Positions 33,089 through 43,521 are shown, counted from the first letter of the stretch. The stretch: 45,022 nt of DNA from Symbiobacterium thermophilum (GCA_020725105.1 DYFQ01000013.1:1-45022); one strand, 5' to 3'. Numbers and translations: made by a program. The notes: generated by a model from the letters alone, not told the origin.

Positions 33089-33331
33089 GTGGCCGGGCAC
33101 GGGCCGGACGAGCGGGAGAGCCGGGAGCAAAGCCTGGTGGAGCGGGTCCGGAGGCTGGAGGACAGGCTGGAACGCCTGCGGCTAGGCCGGCGGGTGCTCA
33201 TGGACCTGCTGGTCCGGTTGGAGGAGGAAAGACGCCTGCTGCAACTGGAGAACCGCCGGCTCCGCCAGGTAAGCGCCCGCCGGGCCCGGCTGCTGTGCCG
33301 GGCAGCGAGAAAGGCGGGTCCCGCCACCTGA
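33089..33331 (+). CDS. Small coiled-coil protein of unknown function
   Basis: An 80-residue protein from GTG 33089, eight bases after GGGAGG (33075-33080). Nearly the whole length (residues ~12-70) is a charged heptad-like helix ('LVERVRRLEDRLERLRLG', 'LLVRLEEERRLLQLENRRL') ending in a basic tail with one Cys. No family is recognised. It is divergent from the oligopeptidase and converges with the zinc-ribbon gene 12 bases away. Small heptad-rich proteins of this kind are often structural or DNA-associated, but no role can be assigned. Confidence 0.6.
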   Translation: MAGHGPDERESREQSLVERVRRLEDRLERLRLGRRVLMDLLVRLEEERRLLQLENRRLRQVSARRARLLCRAARKAGPAT

Positions 33332-33343
33332 GACGCCTCGCCG

Positions 33344-33628
33344 CTAGAAACCCGGGCGGTCAACCATCTCGGCCGGCTCCCGGGCGGCCGCCGCCACGAA
33401 GATGGACTCGGGGGCCCGGAAGTTGCACACCGGACACTGGACCTCCAGCCCGGCCTCTTCCGGGACCGCCGGGCGCGGCCCGGGAGCCGCTTCGATGACG
33501 GCGCCGGTGTAAGGGTCCTTGCGCACCGGCTGCACCAGCCGGTAGAAGAGACGGAAGCTCATCCGGTTGGAACGGCACTGCGGGCAGTAGTAGGGCCGGT
33601 CCACCCTGACCACCTCCGCCTGTAGCAT
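33344..33628 (-). CDS. Small zinc-ribbon protein of unknown function
   Basis: A 94-residue protein from ATG 33628, preceded by GGAGG at good spacing. Two CxxC pairs, 'CPQC' (15-18) and 'CPVC' (65-68), would bind one zinc ion; a ~46-residue segment with a basic, aromatic helix ('FRLFYRLVQPVRKD') lies between them. It is divergent from pxpA with only 58 bases between the starts, so the two may share control. Function unknown. Confidence 0.72.
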   Translation of the reverse strand: MLQAEVVRVDRPYYCPQCRSNRMSFRLFYRLVQPVRKDPYTGAVIEAAPGPRPAVPEEAGLEVQCPVCNFRAPESIFVAAAAREPAEMVDRPGF

Positions 33629-33686
33629 GCGCGCCTCCGGAGGAGGGTACCCGCGGGCCACCGAATCCTGCGGGGGAGGCGAGACC

Positions 33687-34481
33687 ATGCGCCCCGTGAT
33701 CGACCTCAACGCGGACGTGGGGGAAGGGTTTGGCGTGTGGCCGCCGGGCCACGACGACCAGGTCATCCCCCTGGTCACCTCGGCCAACGTGGCCTGCGGC
33801 TTTCACGCCGGAGACCCCGGGGTCATGCGCCGGACCGTTGCCCTGGCCGCCGCCCGCGGGGTGGCCGTCGGGGCCCACCCGGGCTTTCCCGACCTCCTGG
33901 GGTTTGGTCGCCGGCGGCTCGACGCGTCGCCCCGCGAGGTCCGCGATTACTGCGTCTACCAGATCGGGGCCCTCTGGGCCACGGCCAGGGCCGAAAGGGT
34001 CCGGCTCCAGCACGTCAAGGCCCACGGGGCCCTGTACAACCTGGCGGCGGTCGACGACGACCTGGCCCGGGCCATCGCCGAGGCCGTGGCGTCGGTCGAT
34101 GGAGACCTGATCCTCCTGGCGCTGCCGGGCTCGGCCATGGAACGGGCAGGGGCGGCCGCCGGCCTGAGGGTGGCCCGGGAGGCGTTCGCCGACCGCAGCT
34201 ACCAGCCCGACGGGACCCTCACTCCCCGCGGCAGGCCCGGCGCCGTCCTCGGCGACCCGCCGGTGGTGGTCGATCGGGCCGTCCGGCTGGTGACCACGGG
34301 CGCGGTCGAAACTGTTGCCGGGACGGCTCTGCGCCTGGAGTGTGACAGCCTGTGCGTCCACGGGGACAACCCCCGGGCCCCGGAACTTTTGCGGGCGCTG
34401 CGCCGGGGCTTGGAGGCGGCCGGGGTCCGGCTGGCGCCACTCGGCGCGGTGCTGGAGGAAGCAACGGGCCGTGACCGCTAG
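33687..34481 (+). CDS. pxpA: 5-oxoprolinase subunit PxpA (LamB/YcsF family)
   Basis: A 264-residue subunit of ATP-dependent 5-oxoprolinase, which reopens spontaneously formed pyroglutamate to glutamate. The family signature 'IDLNADVGEGFG' opens the protein, followed by 'SANVACGFHAGDP', 'GAHPGFPD', 'VKAHGALYN' and 'VHGDNP'. ATG 33687 follows GGGGGAGG. pxpA, pxpB and pxpC lie in order with overlaps, the standard operon. Confidence 0.94.
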   Translation: MRPVIDLNADVGEGFGVWPPGHDDQVIPLVTSANVACGFHAGDPGVMRRTVALAAARGVAVGAHPGFPDLLGFGRRRLDASPREVRDYCVYQIGALWATARAERVRLQHVKAHGALYNLAAVDDDLARAIAEAVASVDGDLILLALPGSAMERAGAAAGLRVAREAFADRSYQPDGTLTPRGRPGAVLGDPPVVVDRAVRLVTTGAVETVAGTALRLECDSLCVHGDNPRAPELLRALRRGLEAAGVRLAPLGAVLEEATGRDR

Positions 34482-35208
34482 GACCGGCCGGTCCGAACCC
34501 GGCTCAACCGCTGACAGCTACCCCAGGGTCCGGCCCCAGGGCGACGACGCCGTGGTGGTGGAGTTCGGGGACCGGATCGATCCGGACGTCAACGGGCGCG
34601 TGCTGGGGTTCTGCCGGGTACTGGCCGAGGCGCCGCCAAGGGGTGTCGTCGAGGTCATCCCCACCTTCCGCTCGGCCCTGTTGCGCCTGGACCCCCCTTC
34701 TCTGGACGAGGCCCAACTGGACGCCGCGCTGGACCGGGCCATGGGCGCGGCGGTCGCCGGCGTGCGGCCCCCGCGGCGTACCGTCAGACTCCCGGTGGTC
34801 TACGGCGGCCAGTTCGGTCCTGACCTCGACGCCGTGGCAAGCAAGACCGGGCTTACACCGGCCGAGGTCATCACGCTTCATTCCGGCACGAGCTACGACT
34901 GCTACATGGTCGGCTTCACCCTGGGCTTTCCCTACCTGGGCACCGTTCCGGAAGCGCTGGCCGTTCCCCGGCTGGCGACGCCTCGGGTCCGGGTCCCGGC
35001 GGGGTCGATGGGCATTGCCGGCCGGCAGACGGGCATCTACCCCGTGGAGGCCCCGGGCGGCTGGAACCTGATCGGCCGGACCCCGGTGAACCTGTGGCGA
35101 ATGGCCGAGGACCCGCCGTGTCTGGTCCGGCCCGGCGACCGGGTGGAGTTCTTCCCCGTGCCGCCCGACGCGTGGGATCACAGCCGCGAGGAGCTGGTCC
35201 TGCCGTGA
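34471..35208 (+). CDS. pxpB: 5-oxoprolinase subunit PxpB
   Basis: A 245-residue subunit (allophanate hydrolase C/D-domain fold) that with PxpC forms the phosphorylating half of the enzyme. 'RPQGDDAVVVEFGD' opens the domain; 'YDCYMVGFTLGFPYLG', 'GSMGIAGRQTGIYP' and 'GGWNLIGRTP' are typical of the family. The GTG start at 34471 overlaps the end of pxpA by 11 bases and follows GGAGGAA. The first ~18 residues are not conserved. Confidence 0.93.
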   Translation: MTARTGRSEPGSTADSYPRVRPQGDDAVVVEFGDRIDPDVNGRVLGFCRVLAEAPPRGVVEVIPTFRSALLRLDPPSLDEAQLDAALDRAMGAAVAGVRPPRRTVRLPVVYGGQFGPDLDAVASKTGLTPAEVITLHSGTSYDCYMVGFTLGFPYLGTVPEALAVPRLATPRVRVPAGSMGIAGRQTGIYPVEAPGGWNLIGRTPVNLWRMAEDPPCLVRPGDRVEFFPVPPDAWDHSREELVLP

Positions 35209-36299
35209 GGCCCGCGCTGGAGGTGCTGGTCCCGGGCGGCCACACCACCGTGCAGGACCTCGGCAGGCTGGGCCGGCAGCGCTGGGGAGTGCCGGTGGGC
35301 GGGGCCGCCGACACCCTCGCCCTGCGCCTGGCCAACCGGCTGGTGGGCAACTCCGACGGGGCGGCCGGCCTGGAGTGCGCCTGGGGCGGGCTCCAGTTGC
35401 GGGCCAGGGCCGACGTCTGGGTAGCCCTGGGGGGCGCCGACTGCCAGGCCACGGTGGGCGAGGAACCGCTGACACCCTGGCAGCCGGCTCGCGTCGCCCG
35501 GGGCCAGGTCCTCCGGCTGGGCCCCGCCGGCCGGGGGATGAGAGCCTACGTGGCGGTGGCCGGCGGCGTGGACGTGCCACGGGTGCTCGGGAGCCGGTCG
35601 ACCGACCTCCGGGGGCGCTTCGGCGGTCTGGAGGGCCGGCCGTTGCGCCCCGGCGACCTGATTTTCGTCGGGGTCCCGGAACCGGCTTCGCGGCGAGGAG
35701 GGCAGGGGGCCCGGCCGGGATCTTCCACCGGCGGTCCTCCGGCGGCGGTTCGCCGGTGGGAGGAGGGAGTGCCTCGTTCCGGCGGGTCGCCTGCGCCCCC
35801 GGTGCGGGTGGTCATGGGTCCCCAGCAGGACGCCTTCACCGCCGAGAGCCTGGCCACGTTCCTGCAGGGCACGTACGCGGTGGGCGAGCGGGCCGACCGG
35901 ATGGGCCTGCGGCTGGAAGGCCCCCGCCTGGATCACCTCCGGAGCCCGGACGTCGTCTCCGACGGCGTGATTCCCGGGGCCGTCCAGGTACCCGGCGATG
36001 GGCTGCCCATCGTGCTGATGCCCGACTGCCAGACCACCGGCGGGTACGCCAAGGTGGCGTGCGTGATCAGCGCCGACCGCTGGCGGCTGGGCCAGCTGCG
36101 GCCGGGTGACCGGCTGACCTTCGAGGCGGTCTCCGTGGCGGAGGCCCGGGCCGCCCGGCGGGAACTGGAGGCCGAGGTGGCGCGGGTGCCCGCGGGGGGA
36201 CCGGCGGAACCGGCGCCGCCGGGCGGGCGGGGCCCGGCGCGCTGGCGGGTCCGGGTGGCGGGCCGCTGGTATCTGGTAACCCTTGAACCGGAGGACTAG
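35205..36299 (+). CDS. pxpC: 5-oxoprolinase subunit PxpC
   Basis: A 364-residue subunit (allophanate hydrolase A/B-domain fold), partner of PxpB. 'GHTTVQDLGRLGRQRWGVPVGGAAD' opens it, and 'QTTGGYAKVACVISAD' is the later signature. GTG 35205 overlaps the pxpB stop as GTGA. A ~40-residue Gly/Pro/Arg-rich insertion sits near residues 160-205. The C-terminal tail 'RWRVRVAGRWYLVTLEPED' resembles the first strands of a biotinyl-type domain, but no biotin lysine follows. Confidence 0.92.
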   Translation: MRPALEVLVPGGHTTVQDLGRLGRQRWGVPVGGAADTLALRLANRLVGNSDGAAGLECAWGGLQLRARADVWVALGGADCQATVGEEPLTPWQPARVARGQVLRLGPAGRGMRAYVAVAGGVDVPRVLGSRSTDLRGRFGGLEGRPLRPGDLIFVGVPEPASRRGGQGARPGSSTGGPPAAVRRWEEGVPRSGGSPAPPVRVVMGPQQDAFTAESLATFLQGTYAVGERADRMGLRLEGPRLDHLRSPDVVSDGVIPGAVQVPGDGLPIVLMPDCQTTGGYAKVACVISADRWRLGQLRPGDRLTFEAVSVAEARAARRELEAEVARVPAGGPAEPAPPGGRGPARWRVRVAGRWYLVTLEPED

Positions 36300-36358
36300 A
36301 GGACGACCGCGCCACGCCTCAGAACCAGGCGCCTGTTGACCTCCTGGAACCGCGGCTT

Positions 36359-36682
36359 TCAGCGGAACGGTTGCCCGGCGCCCAGTTGCTGCTCGGCCAG
36401 GGCGATCAGGCGGCGGACCATCTGCCCGCCGATGTGGCCACCGATCCGCCCGCCCACGGCGCCGTTCAGGCGCGAGGGCAGGTGGCCCCAGTATCCGCCC
36501 TGGACATAAGGGGTCAACCCCAACTGGTGGGCCACCTCGTACTTGGCCCGGTCGAGCCACTGTTCCCAGGTGGCCTGGTCACGGACGCCCGGGGCCGGAC
36601 CGTGCTCCTGCAACACCTGCCACTTCAACTGGTCCAGGACGTGTTCGGCCTGGGGCACCAACGGCCTGTTGCGGGCCGGCAT
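36359..36682 (-). CDS. Enlarged alpha/beta-type small acid-soluble spore protein
   Basis: DNA-binding spore protein of 107 residues; alpha/beta SASPs are usually 60-75. The C-terminal part has the family core 'YWGHLPSRLNGAVGG' ... 'RLIALAEQQLG'. The DNA-binding first helix appears twice, as 'LDQLKWQVLQEHG' (16-28) and 'LDRAKYEVAHQLG' (43-55). A GGxIGG triplet (77-86) expands the turn before the last helix. The usual Glu at the Gpr cleavage site is Gln in the second copy. ATG 36682 follows GGAGAGTGG. Expected expression is in the forespore under sigma G. Confidence 0.87.
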   Translation of the reverse strand: MPARNRPLVPQAEHVLDQLKWQVLQEHGPAPGVRDQATWEQWLDRAKYEVAHQLGLTPYVQGGYWGHLPSRLNGAVGGRIGGHIGGQMVRRLIALAEQQLGAGQPFR

Positions 36683-36757
36683 GATCACCACTCTCCACGG
36701 CGGTCGGCCCTTATAGGGCGCCCCGCCACGATCTAGACGGAAGCTTGGTTGGTAAGA

Positions 36758-36788
36758 TAGTATCGGCCGGCACAACGGGCAGTCATGC
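36758..36788 (-). promoter_or_regulatory. Candidate sigma-G promoter of the spore protein gene
   Basis: Read on the minus strand, GCATG (36788-36784) and GATACTA (36764-36758) resemble the sigma-G boxes gHATR and CATWHTA, with one mismatch and a 19-base spacer (18 is usual). The start would lie about 65 bases upstream of the coding region. Confidence 0.4.
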
Positions 36789-36906
36789 TGGGAAATGTTC
36801 GCGCCTCCGCCAGCCGATGGCGGGCTTGCCGCCAGTTACGCGGCCCGGACGGCAAGCGCAGGAGACCCGGTGCCGCACCGCGAAGCCGTGCTCGGGAGGA
36901 GCGCCA

Positions 36907-37488
36907 GTGCCGGAAACAGACCGCCGTCGGGAAGACCAGGACGCGCTGGGAGAAATCGCGGCCGCTCTGGAGGCCAGGGAGAGCCAGGCCCCCGGGGCGC
37001 CGCAGCGGGACGACACCGCCATTTCGGTGCCGGCCGGCCGCGTCAGCGTGCAGGAGGCGTGCCGGCGGCTGGGCGTGGCGCCCCGGACTTTTCGCCAGTT
37101 GCTGGCGGAGTTCTACGACCTGGTGGAACCCGAGCCGGCCGTTTCGGAGGGCGGACCGCCCCGCGACCTGAGCCAGACGGCCGTCGCCCGCCTGGCCCGG
37201 GTGGTGGCCATGCGCAACGCCGGCTCCGGCTACCAGGACATCCGGCGGGCGCTGGCGGGGGAAGCTTCGGCCGGCAAGAGCGAGCCACCTGTGACCGGCC
37301 TGGCCGGCCTGGCCGGCCTGGCCGAGGGGCTGGACCGCCTCCAGCGGGAGCTGTCCAGAAGCGAGGAACGGCGGCGGGAAGACCGCGACCGCCTCCTCAC
37401 CGCCATCCTCCGGCTGCAGCAGGAGATCCAGCACCTGCGCTACGAGGTGGTGGCGCTCCACTCCCGGCGCGACAGAAAGCGCCACTGA
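36907..37488 (+). CDS. MerR-like helix-turn-helix protein with C-terminal coiled coil
   Basis: A 193-residue protein from GTG 36907, following GGGAGGAG. Residues ~35-115 resemble a MerR-type winged HTH ('VSVQEACRRLGVAPRTFRQLL' ... 'LSQTAVARLARVVAMRNAGSGYQDIRRAL'). A Leu-Ala-Gly repeat encoded by tandem DNA repeats follows, then a charged coiled coil (~140-188). It has no effector domain, so it may be a DNA-organising or sporulation protein rather than a metal sensor; this is inference. It is divergent from the spore protein gene. Confidence 0.72.
   Translation: MPETDRRREDQDALGEIAAALEARESQAPGAPQRDDTAISVPAGRVSVQEACRRLGVAPRTFRQLLAEFYDLVEPEPAVSEGGPPRDLSQTAVARLARVVAMRNAGSGYQDIRRALAGEASAGKSEPPVTGLAGLAGLAEGLDRLQRELSRSEERRREDRDRLLTAILRLQQEIQHLRYEVVALHSRRDRKRH
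37297..37323 (+). repeat. Three tandem copies of a 9-bp repeat inside the MerR-like gene
   Basis: GGCCTGGCC occurs three times in succession and encodes a Leu-Ala-Gly run between the HTH and the coiled coil. The length keeps the reading frame, so copy-number changes by slippage would only lengthen or shorten the linker. Confidence 0.8.
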
Positions 37489-37492
37489 ACCT

Positions 37493-37527
37493 CCCCACGG
37501 CTAAAGCCGGGGGGTTCCGAGGGGAAC
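37493..37527. repeat. Pair of hairpins resembling an IS200/IS605 element end
   Basis: CCCCACGGCTAAAGCCGGGG (a CGGC/GCCG stem with a TAAA loop) is followed at once by GGTTCC-GAGG-GGAACC. The first hairpin closely resembles the subterminal structures found at ends of many IS200/IS605 elements. The pair also sits between convergent genes and may act as a bidirectional terminator. Confidence 0.55.
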
Positions 37528-37707
37528 CGCCGCCGCCTCTCCCCGGCTCTCGCCCCAGACTTGCGCGCTGCATCCAGACCCCGCACTCGCAGGCGTGGAC
37601 GCGCAGGGAGAGAGGTTTTCTCGATCGTCCCTGGTCCATCATCGGCCGGTAGGCGTCGCCCGTCAGCCGGGGCGAACAGACAGCACGCTGGATCAGCCGG
37701 TCCCGGA
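37500..37707 (-). pseudogene. Degenerate fragment of a TnpB-like transposon protein C-terminus
   Basis: Minus-strand translation gives 'LSLRVHACECG' in one frame (about 37612-37580) and 'LDAARKSG' in another frame just after it. Together they resemble the TnpB ending in which a zinc-finger 'CxCG' is followed by 'DRDxNAARN'. The frame changes, the first CxxC pair is missing, and the fragment stops at the IS605-like hairpin, so this is a decayed remnant. Only a faint match, kept because of its position next to the hairpin. Confidence 0.4.
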
Positions 37708-38493
37708 TCAGCATGGAAAAGGTTCCCCGTCCGCCGCCGCCCGAAGCCGACCATCGTCCAGCCCACCCGCCTCGACCCGGGCCAGCAGGTCCTCGAGGCG
37801 ACCCCAGCCGTCAGCCCGAGCCCGGATCTCCGGAGCGGGCTCGGATCCGTCCCGCACCACGTACCAGGTGCGGATGCCCACCGCCGAGGCGGGCAGGTCG
37901 CGTTGGGGATCGTCCCCCACCATGAGACAGGCCTCCGGGGGCACCGGGCGGCCGGCGGCCGCGCCGAGCCGCTCCAGGATCTCCAGGAAGTACTCGGCAT
38001 GCGGCTTACAGGCGTGCATGTGCTCGTAGCTGGTGACCAGGGCATAGGGGAAGTCGTCGACCCCGGCCCAGCGCATGCGCTCGCGGATGGCGGGCTCGGG
38101 ATAGAGGGGGTTGGTGGCGATCACCAGCTGGCGGCCCCTTGACCGGGCCGCCTCTACCAGACGCCGGGCGGCCGGCAGGCGCCGGGCGTGGACGGCCAGC
38201 TTGGGAAAGGCTTCCCGGTAAAAGCGGTCGAATACGGGAAGCAGTTCGGCGGGGTCGAGCCCCGTCCGGCCGAAGAAGTCGGCCATGAAGACGTCCTGGT
38301 TGGTGCGGGCCGGATCGGTGTTGGCCATCATGGCGCCGGTGGACGCAAGCAGGTGACGGATGAAGTCCCCCGGTTCCAGCCACGGCGAGATCCAGGGCGC
38401 CAGGGCGGCCAGGTAGTGGGGGAGAAAGGCCTCGATGTCCAGGTCCAGCAGGGTGCCGTCCAGGTCGAGGAGCAAGGCTTCGATCCGACTCAC
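37708..38493 (-). CDS. HAD-superfamily hydrolase
   Basis: Mg2+-dependent phosphohydrolase of 261 residues. Motif I is 'LLLDLDGTLLD' (nucleophile Asp10, Asp12), motif II 'IATNPLYPEP', motif III Lys in 'HACKPHAEYF', and motif IV 'MVGDDPQRDLPA'. A helical cap of about 90 residues lies between motifs I and II. GTG 38493 follows GGAGG by eight bases. The substrate is unknown. The gene is divergent from the membrane protein gene at 38608. Confidence 0.87.
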   Translation of the reverse strand: MSRIEALLLDLDGTLLDLDIEAFLPHYLAALAPWISPWLEPGDFIRHLLASTGAMMANTDPARTNQDVFMADFFGRTGLDPAELLPVFDRFYREAFPKLAVHARRLPAARRLVEAARSRGRQLVIATNPLYPEPAIRERMRWAGVDDFPYALVTSYEHMHACKPHAEYFLEILERLGAAAGRPVPPEACLMVGDDPQRDLPASAVGIRTWYVVRDGSEPAPEIRARADGWGRLEDLLARVEAGGLDDGRLRAAADGEPFPC

Positions 38494-38607
38494 CGATGCA
38501 ACCTCCATGGGCTCAGCCGCAACGGGTTCGCGGCCTCCGCCTTCGCTGCGCGGCGGCGGGTTCCCTCCCGGTCCGCCGGCCCGCGAAGGACGGCCGGAGG
38601 CAGACCC

Positions 38608-39561
38608 GTGATTCCCTGGTGGGTCGCGGCGGCCGTGGGCCTGGCCGTGGCGGCGGCCCTCAACTGGCCCCGGATCAGGGAAACCGTGATCCGGGTGCGG
38701 GAAGGGGTGTGGCCGCCCGAGCGGGCGGTGCACGTGGCCATCGGTGCCGTGACCATGGCCGCCGTCACGGCCGTGCTGGCCTACGCGGCCAGCCGGGCTA
38801 TCCGCAGCCCGGCGGTGGCCTGGGGAATCTACGGGCTCCTGGGTGCCGGGGGCGCCGTTTACCTGGTGGCCGACGCGTGGCTGGAACGGGCGTTCCGGCG
38901 GCTCCTGGCCGACCTGGGCCGGCGCCTGGAACTCGAGTACCTTGCCGACGTCAGCCAGGAGGCCCGGTCGCCCTTCGCCCGGTCGCTGCGGTTCACCATC
39001 GACCGTGACGTTTTCCGGTTCAAGCTGCGCTGCCGCACCCCCTACCTCCTGGGCCCCGCGGAGCGCGCGAGCGGCGGACCGCCGAGCGTGCTGTCCATAG
39101 GAATTCCGCTGGTCGTAGGCTTCGGCCGCGAGCCGCCGCTCAGCACCCGGATCACCCTCTACCACCGCTCCACGGCCCGGCCGGTGGCGGTTCACCCCAA
39201 GGGGCGCATCGACCCGCCCACCAGGGAGCCCGCCGTCGGACTCGACGACCCCTCCTTCGAGCGGGAGTTCTGGGTGCTGGGGTCGGCCGAGGGGGCCCGC
39301 AGCCTCCTGGCACCCGACGTCCGCCGGCGGCTCGTTCACGGACGCCGGCAACTCCTGGGCGTGACGGCGGGGCAGTACGGGGTCAGCGTCTACCTCGACG
39401 GCCGTTTCACGCGGGCCGACGAGGTTCTGGACTGGCTGGCGCTGGCCCGGGCCCTGGACGCGCGGCTCGACCGGCCCGCCGGCCGGCTCCCCGGGCCGCC
39501 GGAGCCCGGGGCGAGGCGTCCGCCGGGGCGCGGCCGCTCGCCCCTGCCAAGGCCCGACTGA
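38608..39561 (+). CDS. Membrane protein of unknown function (DUF3137-like soluble part)
   Basis: A 317-residue protein from GTG 38608, seven bases after GGAGG. Three hydrophobic segments fill the first ~90 residues ('IPWWVAAAVGLAVAAALNW', 'VAIGAVTMAAVTAVLAYAAS', 'IYGLLGAGGAVYLVADAW'). The remaining ~220 residues are a mixed alpha/beta cytoplasmic domain; 'FEREFWVLGSAEGARSLLAPDVRRRLV' resembles DUF3137 proteins, but only loosely. The last ~35 residues are Pro/Gly/Arg-rich and likely disordered. Confidence 0.7.
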   Translation: MIPWWVAAAVGLAVAAALNWPRIRETVIRVREGVWPPERAVHVAIGAVTMAAVTAVLAYAASRAIRSPAVAWGIYGLLGAGGAVYLVADAWLERAFRRLLADLGRRLELEYLADVSQEARSPFARSLRFTIDRDVFRFKLRCRTPYLLGPAERASGGPPSVLSIGIPLVVGFGREPPLSTRITLYHRSTARPVAVHPKGRIDPPTREPAVGLDDPSFEREFWVLGSAEGARSLLAPDVRRRLVHGRRQLLGVTAGQYGVSVYLDGRFTRADEVLDWLALARALDARLDRPAGRLPGPPEPGARRPPGRGRSPLPRPD

Positions 39562-39607
39562 AACCTGGCCGCCGCCGAACCGGGAAAGAAGCTCCGCGGA
39601 ACCGGTC

Positions 39608-39790
39608 ATGCTGAACTCTGAGATGCCGCCCGACGCCATCGTCTGGCTGCTCACCGGGGTGCGGGCCGTGGCGGAGCACCTGGTCCGCCTCCGGGTGGGG
39701 TCGCCAGGCATCCTGGTGCGGGGTGAGCGGTGCCGCGGCTACCTCCAGCCCCCGACGCGGTGCGGGACTACGCGCCGCGCCGGGGGTAGG
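39608..39790 (+). pseudogene. Possible small gene with a one-base frameshift
   Basis: From ATG 39608 the frame reads sensibly ('PPDAIVWLLTGVRAVAEHL', 'VGSPGILVRGERCRGYLQPP') up to a run of five C near 39752. Past that run the -1 frame gives a short natural ending ('DAVRDYAPRRG' then stop at 39787-39789). One missing C would explain this. No family recognised, and the ribosome site is weak, so this is tentative. Confidence 0.3.
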
Positions 39791-40184
39791 GCGGTCCTTC
39801 CGGCACGGGCCCGGCGGCGGGAACACCTTCGTCGGCCCTGGCCCGGCCCCTGGCGGCGTGGGGGGCGGGGTGATGGCCCATGGGTGGCAGGGGCGGCGTT
39901 TCACCGAGGTACGGTCGTTCAGCGGCTTCGGCCCGCTCGATCAGTTCGTCGACGGACTCGCCGCCAAGCACGTCGTCCTCGACGCCGGCCGTCGAAAGAT
40001 CCAGCCACCCCATCACCGGGCACCAGCGCGTCGCCCCGGTGGTCACCCCGTACGTCCCGAGAGCCAGCAGCGCCCAGGGCCAGAAGCCGTGCCGCCGACC
40101 AAGGCGCGGCACGGCCGCTGCCGCCAGGATCCCGCCGGTGAAGATTCGCAGCGCGCTGTCGAGCGTACCAACGTTCTCGCGCAA
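39768..40184 (-). CDS. DUF2892-type small membrane protein
   Basis: A 138-residue protein from TTG 40184, after GGGAGGGG. 'ENVGTLDSALRIFTGGILAAAAV' and 'WALLALGTYGVTTGATRWCPVMGWLDL' are the two transmembrane segments and Cys-Pro signature of the DUF2892 (YgaP-membrane-like) family. The last ~70 residues are a Pro/Gly/Ala-rich tail not seen in the family. Members occur with rhodanese or sulfur-handling proteins; no such partner is adjacent. Confidence 0.75.
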   Translation of the reverse strand: MRENVGTLDSALRIFTGGILAAAAVPRLGRRHGFWPWALLALGTYGVTTGATRWCPVMGWLDLSTAGVEDDVLGGESVDELIERAEAAERPYLGETPPLPPMGHHPAPHAARGRARADEGVPAAGPVPEGPPYPRRGA

Positions 40185-40566
40185 CGAAAAGCCCCTCCCT
40201 CGCCCGGCCGGCCGCGGGGCGCGGCCTTCGGGCCTAGTCTACCGACCGGACCCCGGTCGGCATACGGCCCCGATCGTGCCGCCCGCCCGTCCCCGGCGGA
40301 GTTCCCGCGCCGGACTCCCCCTACGCCGGCCAGCGACCCGGACGAGGGTTCGGAGGCGGTCTGCCCGGGACGCGGCCCACCAGGCCACCCGTCCGCCAGG
40401 GCCGCCCCGACAGGCCGAGATCCCCTTCCCGGGGCAGGGCGCGGGCCGACACCGCACAGGCGACCCGTCAATGGTAAAATGACGTTTGGCCGCCGCGAAA
40501 GCCCCGGAACTCCCGCAAGGCTTTGTGCCGGGCCGCCACGACGTACACGGTGGGAGTGGTCAACAC
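40185..40566. other. 382-base gap between the DUF2892 gene and aconitase
   Basis: No gene supported on either strand. The frames are Arg/Pro/Gly-rich with no motif. An extended -10 element lies near the right end; otherwise only scattered GC-rich inverted repeats are seen. Confidence 0.55.
40472..40480 (+). promoter_or_regulatory. Candidate extended -10 element (TGGTAAAAT) for aconitase
   Basis: TG-G-TAAAAT lies about 87 bases before the aconitase start in otherwise GC-rich DNA. No matching -35 box is visible, which extended -10 promoters can tolerate. Confidence 0.45.
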
Positions 40567-43392
<2,826 letters not shown>

Positions 43393-43467
43393 AGGGGCTC
43401 GGAGATCCCGCAGACCGCCTTTGACACCGTAGCCGAGAAGTACGCCCGGTGGCGCGACACCCCCTAG
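43393..43467 (+). pseudogene. Short coding remnant resembling a methyltransferase N-terminus
   Basis: Directly after the aconitase stop, in the same frame, 24 codons read 'QTAFDTVAEKYARWRDTP' before a stop. This resembles the 'FDxVAExYDxW' opening of class I SAM methyltransferases. There is no start codon and no continuation, so it looks like a truncated gene piece; chance cannot be excluded for so short a match. Confidence 0.3.
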
Positions 43468-43491
43468 GGCCTCGACCGCGCGCGGCCCCTT

Positions 43492-43500
43492 TGGTATGCT
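43492..43500 (+). promoter_or_regulatory. Candidate extended -10 element (TGGTATGCT) for miaB
   Basis: TG-G-TATGCT lies 21 bases before the miaB start codon in an A/T-rich patch that also contains CTATAAG. The short distance would give a leader of about 15 bases. Confidence 0.4.
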
Positions 43501-43521
43501 ATAAGGTCAGGGGGGCAAGCG

